In this document: positions 26,896 to 33,875 of the stretch, in pieces
How positions within the stretch are numbered: position 1 is the stretch's first letter
How the letters are laid out: each line of letters opens with the position of its first letter
Assembly: GCA_002748705.1 (NCBI GenBank)
Contig: PDSZ01000018.1
Coordinates: forward strand, 1-64,000
DNA from: Candidatus Fermentibacterota bacterium
GTDB lineage: Bacteria > Fermentibacterota > Fermentibacteria > Fermentibacterales > Fermentibacteraceae
Direction: 5' to 3'
Length of the DNA stretch: 64,000 bases
Translations under genes and position numbers: made by a program
Notes under the pieces: generated by a model
Database searches by the model: none
The model's input: the letters and a program-made list of their open reading frames with translations, nothing else
What the model was told of the DNA's origin: nothing

Positions 26896-26950
26896 CACAG
26901 AATCCCAGGGGGGATACAACCGGGCTTCATAGGTGTCATGTGAACCATGG
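26896..26950 (+). promoter_or_regulatory. Conserved 5' leader of the first RRM gene
   Basis: The leader contains CAGAATCCCAGGGGGGATAC, then AACCGGGCTTCATAGGTGTCAT. Nearly the same block lies before the second RRM gene at 27313-27358. Conservation outside the coding region suggests an mRNA control element, perhaps cold- or self-regulated as for other small bacterial RRM proteins. Confidence 0.5.
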
Positions 26951-26987
26951 TTGATTTAGATATTGACATATATGAAAGGGATACGCA

Positions 26988-27230
26988 ATGAACCTGTATG
27001 TGGGCAACCTGAGCTGGGGTGTTGATGACGATTCTCTCAGATCTTTCTTTGAGAACTACGGTGAAGTTACTGCTGCACGAGTGATAACAGACAGGGAAAC
27101 CGGTCGCAGCCGTGGATTCGGATTTGTGGAAATGCCGGAAGAAGCTGCCAGAAACGCCATCGAACAGGCAGACGGGGTTGAACTCGACGGAAGGCCTCTC
27201 AGGATCAGCGAAGCAAGACCAAGACGATAA
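26988..27230 (+). CDS. Small RRM RNA-binding protein (copy 1)
   Basis: An 80-residue protein made of one RNA-recognition motif. RNP2 is LYVGNLSWGV (residues 3-12) and RNP1 is RSRGFGFVEM (about 41-50), both with the aromatic residues that stack on RNA bases. A short basic tail ARPRR ends it. The family matches cyanobacterial Rbp and other bacterial glycine-poor RRM proteins, often cold-induced RNA chaperones. RBS GAAAGG precedes ATG 26988. It is a tandem paralogue of 27406-27648, with its own promoter and terminator. Confidence 0.95.
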   Translation: MNLYVGNLSWGVDDDSLRSFFENYGEVTAARVITDRETGRSRGFGFVEMPEEAARNAIEQADGVELDGRPLRISEARPRR

Positions 27231-27246
27231 CCGGCAAAGGCTTAAT

Positions 27247-27271
27247 GGCGGCTCCCTGGAGCCGCCTTTTT
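27247..27271 (+). terminator. Rho-independent terminator of RRM copy 1
   Basis: GGCGGCTCC, loop CT, GGAGCCGCC, then TTTTT: a perfect 9-bp stem with U-tract, 16 bases after the stop. Confidence 0.92.
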
Positions 27272-27280
27272 CATAGCCCT

Positions 27281-27310
27281 GTTACACTCTCTGTTTATTG
27301 AACATATTAC
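27281..27310 (+). promoter_or_regulatory. Sigma-70-type promoter of the second RRM gene
   Basis: GTTACA and TATTAC stand 18 bp apart, immediately after the first terminator and 95 bp before the start. The spacing equals that of the first copy. Confidence 0.6.
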
Positions 27311-27312
27311 AG

Positions 27313-27358
27313 ACAGATTCCCACAGGGGGATACGACCGAGGTTCATTGTGTCATCGT
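27313..27358 (+). promoter_or_regulatory. Conserved 5' leader of the second RRM gene
   Basis: CAGATTCCCACAGGGGGATAC, then GACCGAGGTTCATTGTGTCAT closely repeats the leader at 26896-26950. The GGGGGATAC-ACCG-TTCAT-TGTCAT skeleton is kept while the flanking DNA differs. Confidence 0.5.
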
Positions 27359-27405
27359 GATATCGGTTCGTTAATTTTGATGACATGTGTTTGAAAGGGT
27401 ACCAT

Positions 27406-27648
27406 ATGAACCTCTATGTAGGAAACCTCTCATGGGGTGTAGACAACGATTCACTCAGATCTTTCTTCGAAAACTACGGCGAAGTCACAGATGCCAGAGT
27501 CATCACTGACAGAGAAACCGGTCGCAGTCGCGGTTTCGGCTTTGTAGAAATGCCTGAAGAAGCCGCAAGAAACGCTATCGCTCAGTGCGACGGTGTTGAA
27601 CTTGACGGAAGACCTGTCAGAGTCAGTGAAGCCAGACCCAGACGCTAA
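27406..27648 (+). CDS. Small RRM RNA-binding protein (copy 2)
   Basis: An 80-residue single-RRM protein, nearly identical to copy 1: LYVGNLSWGV (RNP2) and RSRGFGFVEM (RNP1) are unchanged, and differences are few and conservative (for example VDNDS for VDDDS). DNA differs mainly at third codon positions, so the duplication is not recent but is under purifying selection. ATG 27406 has GAAAGGG at good spacing; an in-frame ATG at 27385 is less likely. Probably an RNA chaperone. Confidence 0.95.
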   Translation: MNLYVGNLSWGVDNDSLRSFFENYGEVTDARVITDRETGRSRGFGFVEMPEEAARNAIAQCDGVELDGRPVRVSEARPRR

Positions 27649-27668
27649 ATTCTGTACAGATATTACGG

Positions 27669-27697
27669 GAGGGCAGAACAAACTCTGCCCTCTTTTT
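27669..27697 (+). terminator. Rho-independent terminator of RRM copy 2
   Basis: GAGGGCAGA, loop ACAAAC, TCTGCCCTC, then TTTTT: a perfect 9-bp stem with a U-tract, 20 bases after the stop. Confidence 0.92.
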
Positions 27698-27862
27698 CCT
27701 GTTATGGGGATCACTACCACTCCCGCGCCGGTCTGATTTCTCTCTGCAGAGCATTCTTCTGATGCTCCGTTGAACATCACAATCAGATTGCGGAAAATAT
27801 CATTTTGAGTCTCTGAGCAACTGTCTCAGACGGACTTTTATGATTCTATGGAGAAGCTGCAA

Positions 27863-27884
27863 GGGGCGGCCCTGTGACCGCCCC
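27863..27884 (-). terminator. Terminator of the NifX/ATPase operon
   Basis: On the minus strand GGGGCGG and CCGCCCC form a 7-bp GC stem with an 8-nt loop, 8 bases after the last operon gene. The T-run after it is weak (TTGCAGC). Confidence 0.6.
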
Positions 27885-27892
27885 GTTTGAGA

Positions 27893-28225
27893 TCAGTGGT
27901 CGCAGGCGTTGGCACCTGTCTGAAGGGTACCTGCCAGATAATTCTTTACAATTTCCTCAGGGGTTGTGCCGTTGGCACCAGTAACCACCTTGATACCATT
28001 CTGCTGAAAAAGGGCAAGTGCTCTGGAGCCCATTCCTCCGGCAATTACCATTGTTGCACCCTGTTCCGCTATCCATTCAGGCAGAAGTCCAGGCTGGTGA
28101 GGCGGTGGAACAACTTCATTCACAGATGAAACAGCACCGTTCTCAACATCCACAAGGGCAAAAGTGCTGCAGTGTCCGAAGTGCATACAGAGTGCACCGT
28201 TTGCCATTGGTATAGCTACTCTCAT
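27893..28225 (-). CDS. NifX/NifB-type dinitrogenase cofactor-domain protein (MTH1175-like)
   Basis: A 110-residue protein of the dinitrogenase iron-molybdenum cofactor family. MRVAIPMANGALCMHFGHCS is the typical start, with a HFGHC motif, followed by PPPHQPGLLPEWIAEQGATM and VIAGGMGSRALALFQQNGIK. The family binds Fe-S or Mo/Cu-S clusters; the orange protein of Desulfovibrio is a member. It is the last gene of the operon and starts on the stop of the Mrp gene (28225 shared). No nitrogenase gene is present, so a nitrogenase role is not implied. Confidence 0.9.
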   Translation of the reverse strand: MRVAIPMANGALCMHFGHCSTFALVDVENGAVSSVNEVVPPPHQPGLLPEWIAEQGATMVIAGGMGSRALALFQQNGIKVVTGANGTTPEEIVKNYLAGTLQTGANACDH

Positions 28226-29136
28226 TATTTCTCCTTCTTCTGGAGGGTCAGCAGAGGTTCGATAAGCTTCTCGAATCTCTTTCCTGTTTCCGTCTTGCCG
28301 TAATGGTAAACAAACGGAGTACCGTCATCACACGCAGTACCCACATTGGGATCAATAGGTATACTGCCCAGAAATGGAACTCCATAAGCTTCAGCCATTT
28401 CCCGTCCATTGTTTCCTGCGAAAATTCTGTGCTCGCTTCCACAGTCAGGGCAGATGAAGCTGCTCATGTTCTCAACAATACCCAGTACATGCAGATTGAG
28501 TTGTGCGCAGAAGTTAAACGACTTCCTCACATCGGCACCTGCAACCTTCTGGGGAGTGGTAACCATAACAGCTCCGTCCATGGTTCCTGTAAGCTGAACA
28601 ACAGAGAGCGGTTCATCACCGGTTCCCGGAGGAGAATCGATGATAAGGTAATCCAGCTGCCCCCAGTTAACATCTCTCAGGAGTTGTTCAATAACGCTCA
28701 TCTTCATGGGACCGCGCCAGATTACCGCACTGTCCCTGTTCTCAAGAAGAAGCCCCACAGACATTACCTTCAGTGAGCCTATCTCCACCGGATTGAGGTT
28801 TTCTCCATCAGATGTAACTCCTGCATCAGCAATGTTGAGCATTGTTGGAATGGATGGGCCGTGGATATCCACATCCAGAAGGCCAACCTTCTTCCCTGCA
28901 AGCGAGAGAGCCACTGCAATGTTTACAGCAACAGTGCTCTTCCCCACTCCGCCTTTTCCTGAAAGCACCACTATCTTGTGCTTAATGGAGTTCATTCTTA
29001 TGGCCATCTTCTGTCGCTTCAGATAATCCTCATCACTCTCTCCAGGCTTCTTCTCGATGGCATCACAGCCTGATGTTCCGCAGGAATCGCAGCTTCCGGA
29101 ACACTCCTGTGTTTCTTTCATCTCATTTTTCGGCAT
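28225..29136 (-). CDS. Mrp/NBP35-family P-loop ATPase
   Basis: A 303-residue protein. The N-terminus carries a Cys-rich segment (CSGSCDSCGTSGC) like that of NBP35-type Fe-S carriers. Then come the deviant Walker A VLSGKGGVGKSTVAVN, LLDVDIHGPSIPTML, LIIDSPPGTGDEPLSV and the CPDC pair (SSFICPDCGSEH) that binds a bridging [4Fe-4S] cluster. It likely carries or delivers Fe-S clusters. GGGAG precedes ATG 29136; the start overlaps the upstream ATPase by 19 bp. Its place between NifX-like proteins and ferredoxin-ATPases matches the ORP cluster of Desulfovibrio. Confidence 0.93.
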   Translation of the reverse strand: MPKNEMKETQECSGSCDSCGTSGCDAIEKKPGESDEDYLKRQKMAIRMNSIKHKIVVLSGKGGVGKSTVAVNIAVALSLAGKKVGLLDVDIHGPSIPTMLNIADAGVTSDGENLNPVEIGSLKVMSVGLLLENRDSAVIWRGPMKMSVIEQLLRDVNWGQLDYLIIDSPPGTGDEPLSVVQLTGTMDGAVMVTTPQKVAGADVRKSFNFCAQLNLHVLGIVENMSSFICPDCGSEHRIFAGNNGREMAEAYGVPFLGSIPIDPNVGTACDDGTPFVYHYGKTETGKRFEKLIEPLLTLQKKEK

Positions 29137-29990
29137 ACATTCTCCCAGATTTTTCTGATGTTTTCTGCAGGCTCTCCCCTTCTGTGTTCGAGAAGGGTCC
29201 TGCCATGTATCTGAGCCTCGGTAAAAGCTCTGTCGTACGGAATTCTGCCCACCGGTGAAACACCGCGGCCTGCAGCAAGTTCCTCTATTTTAACGGTCAT
29301 ATCAGGGTTGATGTCCCACTTGTTCACTATTATCGCTGCAGGAATGGAAAAGTGATCAGCCAGATCCATTACCCTTGTCATGTCATGGAGCCCTGACATG
29401 GTTGGCTCTGTGATAATTACCACAAGTGATGTTCCGGTAATTGATGCTGTAACCGGACATCCTATTCCTGGAGGACCGTCCACTAATATAAGCTCTTTTT
29501 CCAGCTCAGCTGCCTTTGCGGCGGCTTGTCTGCGAACTGTGCTCACCAGCTTGCCGGAATTCTCCTGAGCAATGCCAAGACGAGCATGAACCATAGGGCC
29601 AAATCTGGTATGGGAAAAATACCATACTCCGCAATGACGCTGAGGAAAATCTATTGCATTCACCGGACACACCTCTGTACAAACACCGCAGCCCTCACAG
29701 CCCCAGACTCCTACACGACATTTTGCATTGTCTGTAGAGGAGATAGCATTAAACCTGCACTTATTCAGGCACTCCATGCAGCCGATACAGTCTTCTTCCC
29801 GTATCACAGCGATGTTTCCACTTATAAAGTCATGTGTTTCCTGAATCTGAGGATCCAGCAGCATGTGAAGATCTGCAGCATCAACATCGCAGTCGGCAAC
29901 CACAGCGTTTTCAGCAAGTGCTGCAAAACAACCGGTTATGCTGGTCTTGCCGGTGCCTCCCTTTCCGCTGATAACAGTTATCTCTTTCAT
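29118..29990 (-). CDS. MinD-superfamily ATPase with ferredoxin domain (A)
   Basis: A 290-residue protein: deviant Walker A ISGKGGTGKTSITG at residues 7-20, then an inserted two-cluster ferredoxin domain at about 65-115 (CIGCMECLNKCRFNAI and CEGCGVCTEVCPVNAIDF), then LILVDGPPGIGCPVTASITG and IITEPTMSGLHDMTRV. Such proteins occur in anaerobes in pairs, next to NifX-like proteins. They probably couple ATP hydrolysis to assembly or positioning of an Fe-S protein complex. It overlaps its paralogue upstream by 4 bp. Confidence 0.93.
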   Translation of the reverse strand: MKEITVISGKGGTGKTSITGCFAALAENAVVADCDVDAADLHMLLDPQIQETHDFISGNIAVIREEDCIGCMECLNKCRFNAISSTDNAKCRVGVWGCEGCGVCTEVCPVNAIDFPQRHCGVWYFSHTRFGPMVHARLGIAQENSGKLVSTVRRQAAAKAAELEKELILVDGPPGIGCPVTASITGTSLVVIITEPTMSGLHDMTRVMDLADHFSIPAAIIVNKWDINPDMTVKIEELAAGRGVSPVGRIPYDRAFTEAQIHGRTLLEHRRGEPAENIRKIWENVCRKMR

Positions 29991-30826
29991 GAGAGCCTTT
30001 CCTTCACCTTTGCAGGAATACTCCTGAACTCATTGAGCAACTCAGGCATGGTTTCAGTAAGGATGCCGCCTCTTGAGTATGCTTCTGCCATTCTCCTGCT
30101 GTGGGGAATACGGAGCATCACATGAAGGTTCTCTCTGCTGCAGTAATTCTCCACACCGGAATCCCCCTCATCACATCTGTTTATAACCACCGAGCAAGGA
30201 ATTCCAATCTCGCGGACTGTCTCCACAGCCAGTTTAAGGTCGTGGAGTCCGAAAGGTGTAGGTTCAGTAACCAGAAGGACATAGTCAACACCCTCCAGGG
30301 ACTCTATTACAGGGCAGGATGTTCCAGGAGGACAGTCAACAACGGTAAGAGCGCACTCACCTCCGGCATTTCGAGCAGCGCGAATTACAGGAGGAGCCAT
30401 TACTGTTCCAACTTTCAGCTTTCCCTGAATTACACTGATACCCTTTTCAGTAAGACCGAAACTCAGATGGCCTGTTTCGTGTTCCTCCCAGGAAATTGCA
30501 TTCTCAGGGCAGACAATGGCACAGCCTCCGCAACTGTGACAGAGTTCAGAAAAAACAAGAGGAGTCGTTCCCAGTGAAACCAGTGCATTGAATCTGCAGA
30601 AACGGACACATTTTCCGCAAGACGAACACAGGTTCTCATTGATAACAGGAATCTCCATATTGACAGGCTCCACAGAGGATACCGATGGTTTCAGAAAGAT
30701 TGAACCGTTGGGTTCTTCCACATCACAGTCAATGTACTGAACAGTACATTCCGCTGCAGAGGCAAGCGCTGCTGCAACAGTTGTCTTTCCTGTTCCTCCT
30801 TTGCCGGATGCCACAGCAAGAATCAT
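29987..30826 (-). CDS. MinD-superfamily ATPase with ferredoxin domain (B)
   Basis: A 279-residue paralogue of the next gene, with Walker A ASGKGGTGKTTVAAA at residues 6-20. The ferredoxin insert holds CSSCGKCVRFCRFNAL and CHSCGGCAIVCPENAI. VVDCPPGTSCPVIESLEG and VTEPTPFGLHDLKLAVE follow. Both paralogues share the PPG-CPV switch region, which differs from ordinary MinD and suggests a common partner. The ATG touches the stop of the upstream NifX-like gene, and the 3' end overlaps the A copy by 4 bp, so expression is tightly coupled. Confidence 0.93.
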   Translation of the reverse strand: MILAVASGKGGTGKTTVAAALASAAECTVQYIDCDVEEPNGSIFLKPSVSSVEPVNMEIPVINENLCSSCGKCVRFCRFNALVSLGTTPLVFSELCHSCGGCAIVCPENAISWEEHETGHLSFGLTEKGISVIQGKLKVGTVMAPPVIRAARNAGGECALTVVDCPPGTSCPVIESLEGVDYVLLVTEPTPFGLHDLKLAVETVREIGIPCSVVINRCDEGDSGVENYCSRENLHVMLRIPHSRRMAEAYSRGGILTETMPELLNEFRSIPAKVKERLS

Positions 30827-31185
30827 TACCAGTGGCCCTCTGTATTGGCTCCGTCTGCCTCTGTAAGTTTGCCTGATTTGTACTGTTCCAGAGCTTCCCT
30901 GACTGTTCCAGCCTGACAGAGATACATCTTCACCCCTGCTGTCTGCAGCACCTTTGCAGCCTTGGGGCCAATATTTGCTGCTATAATGGCTCCTGCGCCT
31001 GTGGCAGCCGCATTCTGCGCCGCCTGAATTCCTGCTCCCTGAGCTGCGTTAAGGTTCATCTGATTGTTCACAGCCTCAAAGGTTTCTGAATCGGTGTCGT
31101 AAACCACAAATGCTTCTGCCCTGCCGAATCTCGAATCAAGTGGGGCACTCATTTCCCTGCCTGATGATGCCACTGCTATTTTCAT
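30826..31185 (-). CDS. NifX/NifB-type cofactor-domain protein
   Basis: A 119-residue member of the dinitrogenase iron-molybdenum cofactor family: MKIAVASSGREMSAPLDSRF, FVVYDTDSETFEAVNNQMN and ATGAGAIIAANIGPKAAKVL. It is the plain short form of about 110-120 residues, most like the orange protein/ MTH1175 group. Second of three such proteins in the operon. The three differ in their Cys content: this one has a single Cys (MYLCQAG), the last gene several, and the first a Cys-rich tail. Confidence 0.92.
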   Translation of the reverse strand: MKIAVASSGREMSAPLDSRFGRAEAFVVYDTDSETFEAVNNQMNLNAAQGAGIQAAQNAAATGAGAIIAANIGPKAAKVLQTAGVKMYLCQAGTVREALEQYKSGKLTEADGANTEGHW

Positions 31186-31243
31186 TTTTCTCCTTATACA
31201 GGACCGGCACCGAAAAAACAGCGCCGGTCACAGGTGATATCTG

Positions 31244-31501
31244 TTACCGGATCTTGTTCTCTGAAAGCTTACTTTTCACCGCTGCCAGCTCACGCTCAAG
31301 GAAAGCTGCACGGTTCTCAAGAGCTTCTCTAAAACCCTCCTCAGAATCAGCAGACAGACAGTAGCCTGACCAGGCAAAACCCCGTCTGTATCCCATTCTC
31401 GCACCTCTGCCCATTTTGCCGCATGGTCTGATTACGGCTCCGACACATTTTCCTGAACCAGGGCCTCTTCCCAAAGGTCCGGTTCTGTCTCCACCTGGCA
31501 T
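31244..31501 (-). CDS. DUF5320-family small protein
   Basis: An 85-residue protein. It begins MPGGDRTGPLGRGPGSGKCV, the fixed opening of DUF5320 proteins (PxGDxTGPxGxGPxTG). A Gly/Arg-rich middle (MGRGARMGYRRGFAWSGY) and a short C-terminal coiled coil (ALENRAAFLERELAAVKSKL) follow. I chose ATG 31501 with GAGGTG upstream; a longer frame would overlap the previous gene. The family accompanies NifX/ATPase clusters in anaerobes; function unknown. Confidence 0.88.
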   Translation of the reverse strand: MPGGDRTGPLGRGPGSGKCVGAVIRPCGKMGRGARMGYRRGFAWSGYCLSADSEEGFREALENRAAFLERELAAVKSKLSENKIR

Positions 31502-31502
31502 T

Positions 31503-31904
31503 CTACACCTCTTTCCTGCCACAGCGGGAACCATGTCCCTTTCCGCGGCGGCCTGTTCCAGCTCTGCATCTGCATCCCCAGCAGCCTGGCATTGTGAAGG
31601 AAATGTCATCAAGTTCGCCGGAAAAAAACGCTTTTCTCACTTCATTGGTCTCTCCTGAAACAAAGGACCTTATGTCCAGTCCCGAAGAAGCCATCATCCT
31701 GTAAACAGGTCTTGAAACAGCACCGCATATGAGAACATCAACTGAAGAAGCGGAAAGAATATCAATTCTTCCCATAACTCCGGCTCCTTCAGGAAAACTC
31801 AGCTCCCTTACTTCTCCACTTTCAGAGTCGTATACCTGCATGTTGCACGCAACATCAAATAGAGGAGCTATTCTTCCATTCCATACAGACAGTGCTACTC
31901 GCAT
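31503..31904 (-). CDS. NifX/NifB-type protein with Cys-rich tail
   Basis: A 133-residue protein with the cofactor-binding domain in the first about 105 residues (MRVALSVWNGRIAPLFDVAC, VDVLICGAVSRPVYRMMASS). The tail MPGCWGCRCRAGTGRRGKGH adds a CxxCxC motif plus basic residues, as in cluster- or metal-binding tails. First gene of the operon, with GGAGGTG just before ATG 31904 and a sigma-54 promoter 25-40 bp upstream. One base separates its stop from the DUF5320 start. Confidence 0.9.
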   Translation of the reverse strand: MRVALSVWNGRIAPLFDVACNMQVYDSESGEVRELSFPEGAGVMGRIDILSASSVDVLICGAVSRPVYRMMASSGLDIRSFVSGETNEVRKAFFSGELDDISFTMPGCWGCRCRAGTGRRGKGHGSRCGRKEV

Positions 31905-31928
31905 CCTTTCACCTCCGGTGATGCACTA

Positions 31929-31944
31929 TGCAAGAATCATGCCA
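31929..31944 (-). promoter_or_regulatory. Sigma-54 promoter of the NifX/ATPase operon
   Basis: On the minus strand the sequence is TGGCATGATTCTTGCA. It has GG at -24 and GC at -12 with exactly 10 bases between, and matches the TGGCAY-N5-TTGCA consensus. The predicted start is near 31918, giving a very short leader that still contains the ribosome site of the 31904 gene. The sigma-54-dependent regulator encoded just upstream is the obvious activator. Confidence 0.85.
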
Positions 31945-32050
31945 CTCTGGAATAGTAAGCCTGAAATATTGCTATACAATGAAATATCTAAATCACATGA
32001 GTAGTAACTCAGCACACGATAGTAGCATATTTGCAACTATATCACTGCTG
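31945..32050. promoter_or_regulatory. Candidate activator (UAS) region of the operon
   Basis: This A+T-rich stretch between the regulator and the sigma-54 promoter contains small inverted repeats: TGAGT-AGTA-ACTCA and GATAGT...ACTATATC. NtrC-type activators bind such dyads 80-150 bp upstream of the promoter. Binding is inferred only. Confidence 0.35.
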
Positions 32051-33403
32051 TTAAGTTGCTTTGCTGCTACGGCCATCCACTTCTGGCAAAGGGATTCCAA
32101 GTGTTTTCATTCTTCGGTAGAGGGTGGTCTTGTGAACCTCAAGCTCCCTGGCAGCTGCTTCTCTGTTGAAGTTGTTGGATGAAAGGGCTGCAAGTATACG
32201 GCTCTTCTCAGCTTCTTCCCTTGCGCTCCTGAGATCAGTTGAAGAAGAAGGGCAGGCAGACTGGGGGAGGATCTCCGGAGGCAGGGAATCCAGCCCTATC
32301 ACATTTCCAGAAGTGAGAAGAATAGCTCTCTCCACAAGATTCTCAAGCTCCCTGACATTCCCCGGCCAGGAGTAACCTATGAGCAGAGGCAGAAGAGCCG
32401 GGTCATAGTCCATGGTATCCCGTCCCTGGGCAAGACAGTGTTTCTCAAGAAGAGACTTCAGAAGAAGAGGAATGTCCTCAGATCGTTCTCTCAAAGGTGG
32501 AATCACCATTCTCACAACATTTATTCTGTAATAGAGGTCGCTTCTGAACCGGCCTTCTTCAACCATCTGATAAAGATCTCTGTTGGTGGCACAGATTACC
32601 CTTGCAGAAACAGGCAGCGATGAACTTGTACCCAGGGGAGTTACAGCTCTTTCCTGAAGAACCCTGAGAAGCCTCACCTGCATTGCAGGACTTATCTCTC
32701 CTATCTCATCCAGAAAGAGAGTTCCCTTTCCAGCTGAGATGAACACACCGTCCCTGTTCCTCTCTGCACCGGTAAAGGCTCCCTTCCTGTATCCGAACAA
32801 TTCCGACTCAAGAAGAGTATCAGGCAGAGCACCGCAATTCACTCCAATGAACGGTTCAGATGCCCTGGGACCTTCAGAATGAATGGCTCTTGCAAACACT
32901 TCTTTTCCTGTTCCGGTCTCCCCCTGAAGAAGAACTGTAGAAGGCGACGATGCTACAGCAGGCATAAGACGAAACAGGCTCTGCATTGCAGAACTCCTGC
33001 TCACCAGATCACCTGCGCCATATCTGGAGTTCAGCTGATCCTTGAGCCTTTCCACAACACTCATGTCGCGAAAGGTTTCCGCGCCTCCTGACACATTACC
33101 GTTTTCGTCAACAAGTACTGCAGTTGAGACACTGACAGGTATCCTATCCCCCAATGCATTAACAATATAGCCTGCTTGGGAGCGAACCGGTTTTCCTGTG
33201 CACATGGATTTTCGGAGTGCGCATGCAACCTCGCACATGGAAGACCGAAAAACTTCACTGCACTGCCTGCCCAGAGCTTCAGCCCGGGGAATGCCTGTAA
33301 TTTCCTCGGCAGCCCGATTGAAAGAGGTAATCCGCCACTGCCTGTCAACTGCGAAAACACCTTCAGAGATGCTTTCAAGGATTGCTTCAGTAATAGTTTC
33401 CAT
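32051..33403 (-). CDS. Sigma-54-dependent transcriptional regulator with PAS domain
   Basis: A 450-residue NtrC-family activator. An N-terminal PAS domain (about residues 1-115: ISEGVFAVDRQWRITSFNRA) contains Cys residues in SSMCEVACALRKSMC, which could sense redox or bind a cluster. The AAA+ domain has Walker A LLQGETGTGKEVFARA, the sigma-54 contact loop GAFTGA, Walker B GTLFLDEIGEI and the Arg-finger region FRSDLYYRINV. The Fis-type HTH ends it (FNREAAARELEVHKTTLYRR). No response-receiver domain is present, so it senses its signal directly. ATG 33403 is preferred over 33427. It is the likely activator of the operon at 31904, as DVU2106 is for the ORP operons. Confidence 0.93.
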   Translation of the reverse strand: METITEAILESISEGVFAVDRQWRITSFNRAAEEITGIPRAEALGRQCSEVFRSSMCEVACALRKSMCTGKPVRSQAGYIVNALGDRIPVSVSTAVLVDENGNVSGGAETFRDMSVVERLKDQLNSRYGAGDLVSRSSAMQSLFRLMPAVASSPSTVLLQGETGTGKEVFARAIHSEGPRASEPFIGVNCGALPDTLLESELFGYRKGAFTGAERNRDGVFISAGKGTLFLDEIGEISPAMQVRLLRVLQERAVTPLGTSSSLPVSARVICATNRDLYQMVEEGRFRSDLYYRINVVRMVIPPLRERSEDIPLLLKSLLEKHCLAQGRDTMDYDPALLPLLIGYSWPGNVRELENLVERAILLTSGNVIGLDSLPPEILPQSACPSSSTDLRSAREEAEKSRILAALSSNNFNREAAARELEVHKTTLYRRMKTLGIPLPEVDGRSSKAT

Positions 33404-33423
33404 AAAGGTATTATAGCAGAATT

Positions 33424-33875
33424 GCAACGGTACTGTATACCATACTCAGTCAATGTTGAAAATCATTGCTTTTGCACTTATTCAACGGTGTTGCATAACT
33501 TCAACGGTTCGCCGGTGAAGAATGCCTGCAGCAGCATTTCAGAATAGATATAAAATATGATACATAAAATTGCATAACCAATCAAGTATTGTTAGTTATG
33601 TACAGCAAAAATTTAATGAAATTGCATAATTATTATAGCCTATTATTTATAATATAGGTATAATTGAATGACTTGATTTGATTCAATGTATCAATATTGA
33701 TATTGTATAATGATATAATGTATAATTGCTTAAGTCTATATTTTTTGTTATCATATCTCTTACTGATATATTTCATTCAAATAGAAGAACGAAATATGTC
33801 TACTTGGTTGACTCAATGAGTGAGATACCTTATCATACCAGCCTGCTTAAGCATACTGTTTTCTGGAGGTTTCAA
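33424..33875. repeat. A+T-rich intergenic region with repeated TTGCATAA and TTCAACGG motifs
   Basis: About 450 bp without a gene, very A+T-rich from 33540 on. TTGCATAA occurs at 33491-33498, 33570-33577 and 33622-33629, and a variant TTGCTTAA near 33727. TTCAACGG occurs at 33481-33488 and 33500-33507, with a related TGCAACGG at 33424-33431. The repeats stand between the divergent regulator and nitronate monooxygenase genes and may be protein-binding sites for one or both. Confidence 0.45.

Noticed and set aside
27863..31944. Nitrogen-fixation gene cluster
   Set aside because: NifX/NifB-like domains are present, but no nifH, nifD, nifK, nifE or nifN is found; the ATPase and DUF5320 context fits an orange-protein-type cluster instead. 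The gene at 16907 is called nifJ only by family convention.
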